Shown: one piece after another, positions 22,616 to 33,601 of the stretch | How positions within the stretch are numbered: position 1 is the stretch's first letter | Layout of the letters: each line of letters starts with the position of its first letter | Origin: Sepiola atlantica | Taxonomy: Eukaryota; Mollusca; Cephalopoda; Sepiida; Sepiolidae | Length of the DNA stretch: 64,000 bases | Direction of reading: 5' to 3' | NCBI GenBank assembly: GCA_963556195.1 | Contig: OY744525.1 | Span: 23,315,218-23,379,217, forward strand | Translations under genes and position numbers: made by a program | The notes under the pieces: generated by a model | Database searches by the model: none | What the model was told of the DNA's origin: nothing | What the model saw: the letters and a program-made list of their open reading frames with translations, nothing else

Positions 22616-23989
22616 AAATTCCCATTTTCCCGACCTTGTGTCAAATCTTCTCGCCATGGGAGAGAGATAAATAACCTTCTTTACAGAAAAACAAATAAAT
22701 AATTTTCATTCCACATTTGGGTAATTTGGAGTAAAACAACAAAAGCATGATTGTCATAGCGTTATTTGATATATTCCAATATTGAAGAAATTTACTGTGT
22801 ATAACATAGTCAAATTACATTAATTAGGAAAGAAACAACAAAAAGGTTATTGTATATGGTCTATTCGATATTCAAAGGCGAGGAATTTGATTTTCTATAA
22901 GCTTAAAAATGAAAATGAATTCCCCATTAAAAACAGGCTATATAATGAAATGAATAAACGAAAAAGTGGAACATCGATTGACGAAATAAAATAATTTTAT
23001 ATTATTGAGTAATTTAAAATGGTTACTTTGTACTTTTTGCCTTTATTATTAAAGACAAAAAAGACTTAATTATGATTAAAACAAAAGGGAGGATGTACTT
23101 TTTCTTTATTATGGCATCATCGTCACTATCATCACTACCAGCAACAACAGTAAATTTAGTTTAAAAAATAATAAACATATTTAATTATTAACGATTGTAT
23201 TTTATTCAGAGTTTATTCTTTAAGTAATTATTTTAAAGTAATTTTTTTCTATTTTTTTTCTTTTTTTTCTATGCATAAACGTAACCAAAAATAAAAAAAA
23301 TGAAATAAACTTTTTAATTAAATCGCTTTAATATTACTACTGATTATAATAATAATAATAATAATGCATGTATAATAAAATAGTAGAATCAAATTATAAA
23401 TGAATCGTACAGAATATTCATTTATTAGACACTGTTTAAAAAATAAATATGCAAATGACGTATAGCCGTGACTGTGTTTTGTAAGTTTTTCTGTCAGTAT
23501 ATATAACGTATTTGAACATTTTTTTGTATCATTGAATTAAGTAAACTTAAGGTGTTCGGATGAATGAAAGAAACTTTCGCATTTATTCACTTAAAAGAAT
23601 ATACAGATCAAATTCTTTTAAATATTTCACCTGAAAGAACCCAAAAATATCCATGGTTATATCTGTCATTGATTCATTTTTGTCTTGTTCATGTGTTTTC
23701 TAAGGTAAAAAAATACAATTTATCAAATGATAAAAAAAGAACAGAAAATAGAATGTTCGCTTTTTGTTTACTGATTGTTGGTCAATTATTTTGCACCTTT
23801 CTTTTTCATACATTCTCGACCATTACTCACTCTGAGAAAAATAAGACATTTGTGCCAGCTATCCCTTTCTCCTCCACATGTACTCAATGAACTTCAACTT
23901 TCTTACTTTCAATACTGATGTTATGTTTTTAAGTTTTAATACTAAAAATGTTATACTGAGACTGAATCTGTGTTTTGGTTAAGTATGGA
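22616..23989. other. AT-rich sequence without recognised genes
   Basis: The 108-codon open frame at 23564-23890 shares words (TCTTGTTCATGTGTTTTCTA, TTTATCAAATGATAAA) with repeat R2, so it is probably an older R2 relative and not a gene. Confidence 0.35.
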
Positions 23990-24340
23990 AAATGTGTGGG
24001 GTTTCAGTGATGCCAGATATGGTGTCATGCTAAATACGCTCCTTTCAACTGCCAACATAATTGAAGTACCGAGTCTACATTTGATCCCAGTAGCGATTCC
24101 TTGTAAAATGTTATTAAGTGTTTTCCTTTGTAAATGTTTATCTGCCATTGAATTACTATTTGTCTTTTTCATGTGTTTTTTATGATTTTTCAAAAAGGCA
24201 AAACACAATTATCAGATAAGACAAAACATGGCTGACTCAACAAAACACAAAGACACAAACATCAATCCCAGAAAATGAATACATTACAGCAAATACATGT
24301 TTCATCTAACAAAAAACTATTCATACTAGCTGAAGCAGCT
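23990..24340 (+). repeat. Interspersed repeat R2, copy 2
   Basis: Inverted relative of 8150-8455: GCCAACATAATTGAAGTA, CTACATTTGATCCCAGTA, AAGTGTTTTCCTTTG and CAGATAAGACAAAACATG correspond in order. Confidence 0.7.
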
Positions 24341-24484
24341 TCATCTGTAGGATAAAAGATCCGTTTGAGATATTTGTTTGTATTTCTATTTTTTAATAAT
24401 TTTTGTATATAATATTCAGTGTCTGTCTTTTTTTTTTTAATTATCTTAGCTTTTTGTTTTTTCTGCTACCGGATGCCAGACATT

Positions 24485-24735
24485 CACCGGCTATTTCATA
24501 CACTCCAGCCGAGAGATCTTTTTTAAGATTCTAACCGTCCCTTTAAGTGCAATTGTTTGTATTTTTCTTGCACTCGGTTCACCGGGTATATTCGCCAGAT
24601 AGCTTTTGAAATTCTTTTTCGTTTGTCCTGTTGCTCCTATAATTACTGGGATAATGGAGATTTTCCTAAGATTCCAGTTTCTTTTCATGTCGTACAAAGA
24701 CCTTGGTATTTCGTAATCTTTTCCCTTTCAGCTCT
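24485..24735 (-). pseudogene. LINE-D C-terminal fragment
   Basis: The minus strand reads KDYEIPRSLYDMKRNWNLRK, then ISIIPVIIGATGQTKKNFKS, and ends KGTVRILKKISRLECMK. The pattern (V.P..IGA.G....NF..YL...G......QK..L.GT.RILRK.L) is the shared C-terminus of a group of non-LTR reverse transcriptase proteins. Nothing upstream of it survives. The 83 or so codons are open, which is unusual here, but no start, RT domain or promoter is attached. Confidence 0.6.
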
Positions 24736-24826
24736 GTTTCTGTGTGTATACATGTGATGTTAGTGCGTTCCCTATAGAAAGAAAGGTCGGAGAATCTACA
24801 TGAAATCTAAAAGTGTATTCTTAGGT

Positions 24827-25107
24827 AAACTTTTTTGGGGGAAGACAATGGAAGTGGTCCCAGATTTTTTAAGTGCCCTCTTAGCCTAAAAGAGCTAGGG
24901 GAGGAGCAAACCTCGTTTAAAACTTCAAACATATCCTATTTTGATGAAATTTATATCATATGTATAAAATTTACTGGGGAACACAATGGAAGTGGTCCCG
25001 AATCTCTAAGTTACACTCTGTGCCGAATATCTTCCTCTAAGTGACTGTTTGGGACATAAATCCTTTAAAGCTTCAAATACATATATCCAATGTTAATGAA
25101 ATTTAAA

Positions 25108-25110
<3 letters not shown>
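24827..25110. repeat. Tandem duplication of a ~140-bp unit
   Basis: ACAATGGAAGTGGTCCC occurs at about 24845 and 24982, each followed by AAACTTCAAACATAT- or AAGCTTCAAATACATAT-like and GATGAAATTTA- or AATGAAATTTA-like sequence. Confidence 0.75.

Positions 25111-25112
<2 letters not shown>

Positions 25113-25165
<53 letters not shown>
25113..25165. repeat. (TA)n microsatellite
   Basis: TA tract next to the inverted-repeat element. Confidence 0.95.
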
Positions 25166-25173
<8 letters not shown>

Positions 25174-25222
25174 GTTTTGAGGTACAAAACTTATAAATAC
25201 ATTTAAAAATGATACGCGGAAA

Positions 25223-25263
25223 TCTCTCTAAGACCCTTTCGACTATCATCTCGTCAGGAGAAA
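25223..25263 (-). ncRNA. Hammerhead ribozyme candidate I
   Basis: Minus strand: stem I 5' TTTCTC, CTGACGA (25257-25251), stem II GAT/GTC with loop GATA, GAAA (25240-25237), stem III AGG/CTT with loop GT, H17 = A, stem I 3' GAGAGA. Stem I has six pairs, one of them G-U. Confidence 0.72.
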
Positions 25264-25669
25264 ATCGATAGTTTTAATTAATAATATTGTCGAAAGAAAG
25301 AGCAAATGGGGATTTGAAAGTGACTAAATTAACAATAGAGCGATTAAAAGTCAATTTAATGATTTACTTAAAAAACGATTAAAAGGCACTGCGTTAGGAA
25401 ATAAAAAAAAGGAGGGAGGGAGTTCAAAGTTCCCCAAAGAGATTAAGCAATCTAACAAATTCCTTCTGCCGGCACAAGGAAGGTGTTTGCAAAGCGATAG
25501 AGACAGACTCCAATATTTTCAAATGGTTCTTGGAATCTGCTCTATGCAAGACCTCAAAACGGTCTACTTTATAGCTACTGGCACAGCTAGGGTTTGCAAC
25601 CAAATGCTGCCCAATTTCAAATCCCCATTTGCTCTTTCTTTCGATAATATTATTAATTAAAACTATCGA

Positions 25670-25712
25670 TTTTCTTCTGACGAGATGATAGTCGAAAGGG
25701 CCTTAGAGAGAT
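25670..25712 (+). ncRNA. Hammerhead ribozyme candidate J
   Basis: Mirror of candidate I on the plus strand: CTGACGA (25677-25683), GAAA (25694-25697), stem III AGG/CTT with loop GC, A17, GAGAGA. One C-to-T change puts a G-U in stem I, still pairable. Confidence 0.68.
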
Positions 25713-25888
25713 TTCCGCGTATCATTTTTAAATGTATATATATATATATATATATATATGACACTAAGACACTAATTCAGAAGGTTTTCCAACATTTCAC
25801 CTTCCAACTATATTAGGAGGAAGAGGGTGGCATTAAAAATCAAGAAATAATGCTATGAGCTTATTGAAACAATAGATATTAGTGATCC

Positions 25889-25925
25889 TCATTCAATCCC
25901 GAGCAACGTCGGGTCTCCTTGCTAG
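25889..25925 (+). mobile_element. Helitron-like 3' end
   Basis: CCCGAGCAACGTCGGG, a hairpin (CCGA/TCGG), then TCTCCTTG and CTAG at 25922-25925 followed by T. The rest of the element is not delimited. Confidence 0.55.
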
Positions 25926-25997
25926 TCTTATAAAAATAATTATTTGTGGCTTGATTAGAGTAATTTTGTCAAACAATGTATTTATCTTTTGTAAGAA

Positions 25998-25999
<2 letters not shown>

Positions 26000-26055
<56 letters not shown>
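26000..26055. repeat. (TA)n microsatellite
   Basis: TA tract. Confidence 0.95.
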
Positions 26056-26057
<2 letters not shown>

Positions 26058-26445
26058 CTAATAGGAAATAGGCAATCGGAAGACAGGTCAATTTGAATTA
26101 AATTGTTCTTGAGATAACATTTTATTTTGTCCTTGAAGATACTGTGTTTTTAGTGAAATCAGAAACGGCTTCATGCTAAACTTGTTCGCTTATTGTTATA
26201 TCGCTATTTATATAAAGTTTGGTATGTATATGTTTATATATTTCTATGTACATAATTCACTTGTAAAGTAATAAATCGATCATTATGAATTTTGGAACAC
26301 AGTTGTCTAGGTGTAAGGGGTCGGAATGTGGTCTATATCTAGTTTTATGCAAAGAAGGAGTGAAATCTTCTCGTAGAAATTTCAGATACCTCTGACCTTG
26401 GTGAAATTTTAAAAATGTTTTTTTTTTTTAAATTTTTTTTTAAAA

Positions 26446-26890
26446 ACATAATTCATCCCAAACAAGTCAAGCTGCCACTGTAGACGTAAGGAGCTATTGA
26501 GAATTAGGGTGAAGGTTTTGGGTGGTCATCCTAAATTGGGATCTGCGCAGCGAGATGCCTGTTCACATTGGTTTTAAATTTCTGCATGTCGGTACAGTCG
26601 GGGCAAGCAGGGAGAAGGGAAGGAGTTCCAAAGGCCGACAGCATGAGGAAAAAAGCTATTGGAGTAGAAGGCTCTCCGGCATTTGGGGACCTCCACAGTG
26701 AATGGATGGGATTTAGCTTATTATCGGGTTGGTCTTGTGTATTCACGTCGAGGGGCATTAGAGCAGCAGGTTCATCGGCGCACATTCCATTGAAGTATTT
26801 GTAAAACAGGCATGAGGATGCAACATTGTTGCGATAGGACAGGAGCTGGAGCTTTGTGGATAGTGAGGGACCTCTTAAATTAGCGACAGT
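26446..26890 (-). pseudogene. LINE-A, 5'-truncated copy
   Basis: The minus strand carries LRGPSLSTKLQLLSYRNNVA, LFYKYFNGM and the end DMQKFKTNVNRHLAAQIPI, all aligning with LINE-A at 3121-3480, with one frame change in the middle. The 3' tail reaches 26446 with an A/T-rich end. Sequence beyond 26890 is unrelated, so the copy is truncated at the residue-190 equivalent of the LINE-A frame. Confidence 0.85.
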
Positions 26891-27224
26891 TATTAGACAT
26901 CGATTAATAAATATTCCCCAAATTTTAGTTTCCTTTGATTTATTTGAGAGGGTTTTTAGGGGGCATAATGTGTACAACCAACCTTGCATTTGAAAATTAG
27001 ATTTTTTCAGATTTGCATTAAATTTAATCCATAGTCACTTAGAATCAAATTAAGCATTTCTATTTTGTTATCCAATTAATTCCCTGAATTTCAATTTTTT
27101 AAGACTTCTTAACCTTAAGTCTTAAATTTTAGACATTTTCCAGAATGAAAATTATTTTGATCAAAATTTGAATGAGAATTCTAGACATAATGTTTAGCAT
27201 CATTATATCTTGATTTTAATCTTC

Positions 27225-27312
27225 ATAAGGTGACATAAAAGTGGTGCAAAACTATTCTGTTCAGTGAATCAATTTTACCTTTCCTGTGACGGGTATTCTT
27301 CTAGTCTATTCT
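27225..27312 (+). mobile_element. Helitron-like 3' end, family H-B
   Basis: GGTGACATAAAAGTGGTGCA to TTTCCTGTGACGGGTATTCT and TCTAG matches 19405-19497 and 43385-43466; the hairpin is partly decayed. Confidence 0.5.
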
Positions 27313-27779
27313 AATCTAGCTGTCTGTCTCTATCCATTCTAGTCCGGAAGTGTAAGTTACCTGAAGAATAGTAAAGTAATGTTAAGCCAGAAAAAAACAG
27401 AACTTCATAAAGCAATTAATTAAAATGGCTGACTTATTTTCTAAGAAACGGGGAAGCATCCTCGTAGATATAATTTAATCAGTAAATTAATTGTTGAAAC
27501 TAAATTATTTGTTGCAAGTAGGATTTTTATTTCATGAAGTTAATCCGTAAAATAATTGATCTGTTTAATAAATTCATTCTCGTGAATTTAATGGTATCTG
27601 CAAATTAATTTTTGTGAATAAGTTATTGTTTCTGAATGGGATTTTTATTTCACATATTAATTCATTAAAATGGCTGCCTTGTATTATAAGATAATGCAGT
27701 GCATTAAAAAAGAAACCATTTTGTTTTTGTTGCCGACTGAAAGGCCGGTAATCAACAGACGAATCGGTTTTTTGAATGT

Positions 27780-28113
27780 CCGTCTGTGTGTGTGTGTGTG
27801 TGTGTCTTGAAAAACGCAGAAACTACATAGGATACGCTTACAACCCTTACATCATCTGATTTCGTATGACCCCGGTTATGGTAAAATAAATACTGTAATA
27901 GGTGGTGGTGGTTCTAAAAACAACACTGAAACTAGATCAAACGCTCAGTCAGCTGTTGATGACTTTTTTTTGCTTTTTTTTTATCTTCTTTCTATTACAT
28001 TGAACCAGTTGCAAGAAAGAGAGCGGTATTCAAAAACTAAGGTGACTGAAGATGGGGTTAAGTCTTCTATTTTGTTATCCATGCCCCCGGGCAACGCCGT
28101 GTATCCCTGCTAG
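27780..28113 (+). mobile_element. Helitron-like element, family as at 590-821
   Basis: The interior 27910-28025 matches 596-690, and the end reads CCCCGGGCAACGCCGTGTAT, CCCTG and CTAG (28110-28113) plus T. The hairpin GGC/GCC precedes the CTAG by about 13 bases. It includes a (GT)n tract at 27786-27805. The 5' end is uncertain. Confidence 0.55.
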
Positions 28114-28547
28114 TACAAGGATATAATAATAATAATAATATGAAATAAAAGAATAATTTAATACTATCTTTTTACACAGATGCTAGCAACGCATAAAAGC
28201 TGTCCGTTCCAAGAACTAATAGTTGTACAAATAATTTGACCAATTTTGTTGAGGGGGATCATCTGACTCCATTCAGGATGATCAGAGGGAAAATAATAAC
28301 AATCAAAAGAACACAAAACAAACTGCGTACAACCATTTAAAGTAATCGAACACAATGAAAACAAATAAATCCGAACAGAAACACGAATAGAGAAAAAAAG
28401 AAAAAGATAAAAAGGCTTTTTTTTAAAAGCTTTACGCAACCTATGACATATGAAACTGTCCGAAACATTGCCAGGGTGCAGGCTTAAAAAGATGAAGGTA
28501 ATTGTCTGAATAGGAAAAGATAAAACAATAAAAAGGAATTTATTTAT

Positions 28548-29030
28548 TTATTTATTTTTATTTTTATTTTTATTATTATTATTTTTTATTTTTTATTTTT
28601 TTTTATTTATTTATTTTTTATTTTTTAAATTTTTTCTTTTTTCTTTTTTCTTATATAATTTCTTTTATAAACGAAAATGTATTGAGCAAGTAATTCGAAC
28701 TCTTCCTCTCTTTTATTTATTTATTTTATTTAAAAAAAAATTTTTAATTTAATTTTTTTTATTTTTTATTTTATTTTATTTTTTTCTTATATATATTTTT
28801 TTTATATATATTTTTTTTATAAACGAAAATGTATTGAGCAAGTAATTCGAACTCTTCCTCCCTTTTATTTATTTATTTTATTTTTTAATTTTTTTAAAAT
28901 TTTATTTTATTTTTTTAATTTTTTATTTTATTTATTTTTTTCTTATATATATTTTTTTTATATATATATTTTTATAAACGAAAATGTATTGAACCAGTAA
29001 TTCGAACTCTTCCCGCCTTTTATTTATTTC
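28548..29030. repeat. AT-rich tandem triplication (~150-bp unit)
   Basis: ATAAACGAAAATGTATTGAG followed by a TAATTCGAACTCTTCC segment occurs at about 28668, 28818 and 28974. The units are joined by runs of T and TTTA. Confidence 0.9.
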
Positions 29031-30459
29031 TGAAATATCCCATCGATGATAACAATTCTCTTTTTCTTTCCTGGCGGAGAAGTACAACCACTGCACTCTA
29101 ACATTGGCTCGTGCAATAAATCAATTTTCAGGGCTGTATGTCAATTATTGAGTGCCTTGTAGCTAATACAATGATTTCTCATCAGTGCTGTATGACAATC
29201 AAATGCAAGTGCCATCAAATGTAAAAATGGTCAGGGTAATGCATGAGTTCTTCTCGTAGCAGGTGTGGGCGGTGGTTTCACTGGCAATTGCTGGTCGTTC
29301 TTGAAGGCAACAATACATTCTGGTTGAGCGGAAGAGCGGTCAAAAAAGGAGTCAAACAATATTGGCTCCAGAGTTTATGATCGCTAAAGTGATTTATTGT
29401 CTTTTTTTGTCTTTTTTTTCTTTTTTTTTTGTGGTGGTGGGGTGGATGAGCTAATTTTGCCCATGTTTTATTTTTGAGGGTTTTTTTATGATCGAAGGAA
29501 AAAGAGGGGGTTGATTTTTCGTGTTTTCTATTTTTTCTTTTTTTTTTAACTTCATAGCTTTTTTCCTTTTTCTATTTCATTTATCTATTCCTTTTATATG
29601 TAACCATCTATCATTGATTTTTGAGCAAGCCAATATATAAAAAGCCATTTTCTTTTTTTTATATATATATCTTCTTTTTTTAATTTATTTTATATCCCCC
29701 CCCCCTCTCTTTTTAAGGCATCCAAACTACATTATGCCGTTGCTGGTGGCCATGTTTGTTTACATTGGCACGACTATTTCCCAAACATGCCTCCTGCCCA
29801 CCCAAACAATTCATCACATCCACTTCCTTCAGCCCCACCCCCTCGTCACCCTCAGATTATCTTCTTACCATCCATGGTGTTAACAAACATTTTGTTTTTA
29901 TTTTTTTGGTTTCTGCCCTCACCCTTCCAAGCCCGTCATCTCCAACGCTTTTTTTCCTTCTTCTTATTTTATAGTTGGCGGGTAATTTCTTTTATTGTTT
30001 GATTGCTGAGGGAGGGGGTGGGGGTGATGCGTGGGTGTATGGATGGAACTACCACCAGAGATCCCTTATAAAACAAGGGAATAAAACGGCCAAATAGAAA
30101 GCAATAGACACACCCAGTTTGATTTGCACATCCAACATGGATTCATTTGCATATATATTAGGATGCGGTTTACTTAGAGACGCATAAGTACATTGCTTGC
30201 ATATAGAGAAGTGCACATGCATATCGGCATTTGAGTTTAAGTCGCTTTTAAGCATTTCGCATGCATCAACCCATCCTGCCTTTTGCCGGACATTCATCAA
30301 ACCACCCACATCTGTCTGTGTACAAAAAAAACAAAACAAAAAATACAAAAAACATATATTTATGTGTGTGTGGGTGTGCACACCCACACCCACATAAATG
30401 TATGCTTGATAAACATGCATAATTTATACTCATAGATCATGAATTGATTTATGCATATA
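29031..30459. other. No recognised gene
   Basis: Poly-T stretches and mixed sequence. A CA/GT-rich dyad lies at 30365-30400 (GTGTGTGTGGGTGTGCACAC then CCACACCCACAT). Confidence 0.35.
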
Positions 30460-30930
30460 TATACATATATATATTTTTTAATTAATTTTATACGTACATA
30501 AAAGTAATCCATAGACACATGTTTCTGGCTCACAGCCGTCATGCCGATGTCGATAGTCTGGCGTTTTACCTCTGGACTATGACGCCTTGCCTAGAAACAT
30601 GTACGATTTTTATCACCTAAATATCTAATGTATTTTTTATGTAATTGCTTTTATAGGTGATTGTAGCGTTCTTGTGCTTCTATAATAGTCGTTCACTTCC
30701 TAAGTGATAAATATCAATGCAGAAGATTGCATTATTAGTTAGCTATGCTGATGACGGCCGTGAGCCAGAAATACGTGTCCATCGATTACTTTTAAATACG
30801 TATAAAATTAATTAAAAAAAATATATGTATTAACGAAAAATACTTCCTATAAAGTTAAAGGCGACTAATAATGAAATCTTCTGCATTAATCTTGATCACT
30901 TAGGAAGTAAACAATTAAAATAGAAGCGCA
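30460..30930. mobile_element. Interleaved inverted-repeat element with hammerhead K
   Basis: Segment 30465-30545 is inverted at 30745-30830, and 30680-30745 is inverted at 30867-30927, so two pairs of arms interleave. The shared words are TTTCTGGCTCACAGCCGTCA against TGACGGCCGTGAGCCAGAAA and CACTTCCTAAGTGAT against ATCACTTAGGAAGT. It is non-coding. It may be two overlapping, oppositely oriented copies of one hammerhead-bearing element. Confidence 0.7.
30744..30784 (+). ncRNA. Hammerhead ribozyme candidate K
   Basis: CTGATGA (30748-30754), stem II GGC/GCC with loop CGTGA and a C-A at its base, GAAA (30768-30771), stem III from the palindrome ATACGTGT, H17 = C (GUC triplet), stem I ATG/CAT. 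The mirror copy at 30515-30545 on the minus strand has GGCATGA for CTGATGA and should be dead. Confidence 0.62.
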
Positions 30931-31113
30931 GCAAAGTAACAAACGTCATTTGTCAGTGAAAATATGTTTTAATTCAGGAATATTTTAGATTAATAAGTAT
31001 AGCTCATGATTAATGATTAGAAATACAAATAGATAAAAGAATAGGATACATATGATACCACATGGATATAATGGGACCATAATTTCATGTGAGGAATAAT
31101 ATATATATATATA

Positions 31114-31492
31114 CAGGGTGGGCAAAAATAAGGGTGCTATTTTTAAAAATTCATAACTTTTTTATTTATTGATTTAAAAAATTTTTTTTTTTAGAATAAG
31201 TAAAGGACCCAAAGCAAGCATGAGCCGTATTAGCCCTAAGGAACGTACCCTCATTTAGAAAACATTATTTTTGCTTAAAAAACTCAAAACAGTGTAAAAA
31301 ACAATACTTTAGTTTTTGTAAGTTTTAAGAAGTGTTTTTCGGCTAAAATTTGTTTTGTTTATTTCAAAAAATCTCGGAAGGGTCAGTCTACACACACATA
31401 AAGTTTGGTGAGTTTAACTTTTATTTTGTGGAAGTTATTCAAATTCAAGTTATTCAAATTTAAAGATAGGACCCTTATTTTGGCCCACCCTG
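31114..31492. mobile_element. 379-bp MITE with mariner-like TIRs and TA flanks
   Basis: Left end CAGGGTGGGCAAAAATAAGG and the right end, read inward, CAGGGTGGGCCAAAATAAGG, match over about 26 bases. TA lies immediately outside both ends, as for Tc1/mariner insertions. The interior is AT-rich with no frame. It is a non-autonomous element. Confidence 0.85.
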
Positions 31493-31669
31493 TATATATA
31501 TATATATAATGTTAATAATGAGTACTAGTTGTAATTTAGGCACTGATCGCCTAGTTCTTCAAGGTTTTTTGCGTTTTTGCTTTGTTTTGCACAATTAGCA
31601 CTGAAGATATCCAAATCAAAAAATAAATGCACAGAAGCAGTTTACAAATATATTGGTGTTTGCCGAAAC
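31493..31669. other. Unassigned sequence with possible hammerhead half
   Basis: CTGAAGA at about 31602 and CCGAAACAATTGTAC at about 31660 resemble the two halves of a hammerhead, but about 50 bases separate them and no stem II is evident. Confidence 0.3.
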
Positions 31670-33140
31670 AATTGTACACCTCCTCCCAGCCAATAACACC
31701 CTCTCTAACATTAAACTAATTCTTAAATTCGATAATTTGTTAATTTTTTCATTCTTAACTTTTCCAACCTTACAAATAACCATCCCAATAACATAGCGTA
31801 CCCTCTCCTGTACACCTAATAACTATATTAACCCATAACACTTAATGTACATTGAGAACTAATATTATTCACCTCCACTCCCCTAATCTTTAACCACTTT
31901 TACTTCAACATTCCAATTCCTATTCCCTTTTTTTTCAATTATTGACCAACCCTCGTACACACTCATCCATTGCTTTTTTTTTTTATCTCCCTTGTATTCG
32001 ATCCATCGACTCCGTATAAGCTTCGCTCTACTGACAATATTTTTCTCATAGATTTCATTACTCTCACCTTTAAACTACGCTCCCTGGTTACTCCTATAAT
32101 GGTCCCTTTGCCCCCCCCCCCCCTTAAAATCTATTTATAATTTCAACACACTAGTGTATCACTTAGGTTACAAAATTCAACCCAATCCTACCGCATAATC
32201 CTTGTACTAGAAATCAATTGTTGCAAGCAGACTAACGCTGTTCTCAATCCTAACTTCAGTGATACATTAAAGTTTCTTATTTAGTCATGCATTTAATATT
32301 TAACTAACTGGGAATTCTTTAAAGTTTTTATACATCAAACTCTGAAACACTAGTTTTTGTCCGAATTATTATATATTAAACATGTAAATTCCAGATTCCC
32401 ATTCATCTGAACCCTAATTTCCCAATTGGAACCCTTTTAAATTTTTTAATTATATATAAGTTTGTATAAAAATCCGTTTTAATTACGCCCCCCCCCCCTT
32501 TCAGAATTATTTACTTACTGACCTGAATTCACTTCTGTTTTTAGCTTATGATAACCCTACCCCAACTCGCACCTGGTTTATTGCTTACTAGCAATGAACA
32601 GTAACCAAACCCACCCTTCCCCTTCTCTTCTCCAAGCATCAGTCATAGTTGATTTAACTAACCCTATCACCCACCTTCTTTATCTTTTATCTTTATCCCT
32701 TTCCCCCACTTCTTCACTTGGCTTTGTCTCCAACTAGAGCTGCCGCTTTTCTTAGACTCGATCGAAGTCACTACTTAAATTCCCGACTGCCTGCATTTAA
32801 TATACACAGCTCATTCTCAACCTCATATAAACTACTTTCATTCTCGGTCCACGGAAGTATTTTAAAATGGCCCTAATTCTCAAAATTACATCCGAATAAG
32901 TGTGTTCCATCTACAATTGAACTAAACATCTTTCTATTGGATTTACTTCATTTTTGAACATTTTCAATGCTGTCTTCACGAAACCCCTTTTTTCATCTTT
33001 AAATCTCCTTTCACCGGATACCTTATCTACGGAAATTCACCAACTCGACAGACTCCATACTTTTTACACGCACACTCTTACTCTCCATTACTGTATATCT
33101 TTTTCACATTTTGAATTTTGGCTTTTCCACTGCCAACTTA
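31670..33140 (+). other. G-poor, strand-asymmetric tract
   Basis: For about 1.4 kb the plus strand is rich in C, T and A and nearly free of G runs (ACACCCTCTCTAACATTAAA style throughout), with several C homopolymers (CCCCCCCCCC near 32110 and 32490). There is no long frame with a motif. It leads straight into hammerhead L and the element end at 33203-33290. It may be the non-coding body of a hammerhead-bearing retroelement; this is inference. Confidence 0.4.
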
Positions 33141-33153
33141 TCCATCTATGTAA

Positions 33154-33202
33154 TTCCTCTGATGATAAGATTTTAATCTTTGAAAAGCCTTGGCTTAAGG
33201 AA
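33154..33202 (+). ncRNA. Hammerhead ribozyme candidate L (complete type I)
   Basis: Stem I 5' TTCCT, CTGATGA (33159-33165), stem II AAGAT/ATCTT with loop TTTA, GAAA (33182-33185), stem III AAGCC/GGCTT with a TT loop, H17 = A (33197), stem I 3' AGGAA. Five pairs in stem I. It is a homologue of candidate F, and the flanks on both sides match F as well. Confidence 0.82.
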
Positions 33203-33304
33203 AGAAAAATAAATATGTTTTTATCGAGTACGCCTTGCATTGAACAATCGAAGTTGAAATAGATTTGTACTTCGTACATATTTATCTTTCTTCTTTCATT
33301 TATC

Positions 33305-33335
<31 letters not shown>
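33203..33335 (+). mobile_element. Element end after hammerhead L, then (TA)n
   Basis: CCTTGCATTGAACAATCGAAG and following sequence match the arms of the element at 19992-20332. A (TA)n tract closes it at 33308-33331. Confidence 0.6.
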
Positions 33336-33336
<1 letters not shown>

Positions 33337-33419
33337 ACGCTCTTTTGAAAGTTGTAAATTACTAGCCGTTTAAAAAACTCAACTGTACAGACATATTTGT
33401 AAAGACACCAAGACTAACA

Positions 33420-33465
33420 CCGTCTGAAGATGATTTGACGAATTAAATCGAAAGTATTCGTGAAA
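33420..33465 (+). ncRNA. Hammerhead ribozyme candidate M
   Basis: CTGAAGA (33424-33430), stem II GATTT/AAATC with loop GACGAATT, GAAA (33450-33453), minimal stem III AG/UU with loop TA, H17 = C. Stem I is weak: three pairs, two of them G-U. Confidence 0.55.
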
Positions 33466-33601
33466 AAGGAAAGGAAAAATGGAACAAGAAACCCACAGAA
33501 CTTACATACACCAATTTGGACCATTCAAAGAATTGAAAAAACAAATCTTATCAAGCAAAAATCCTCCGTGTTATTTAATAATGTTTGCCTAAATGTATAT
33601 A

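Larger units (their letters stand above)
25195..25738. mobile_element. Inverted-repeat element with a hammerhead in each arm
   Basis: Arms 25195-25320 and 25612-25738 are inverted copies (ACATTTAAAAATGATACGCG against CGCGTATCATTTTTAAATGT) with few changes. The 290-bp spacer is non-coding, with CTGCCGGCACAAGGAAGG in its middle. (TA)n lies on both sides. Confidence 0.85.

Noticed and set aside
23564..23890. 108-codon open frame
   Set aside because: Its DNA resembles repeat R2 found at two other places and the protein has no recognised motif.
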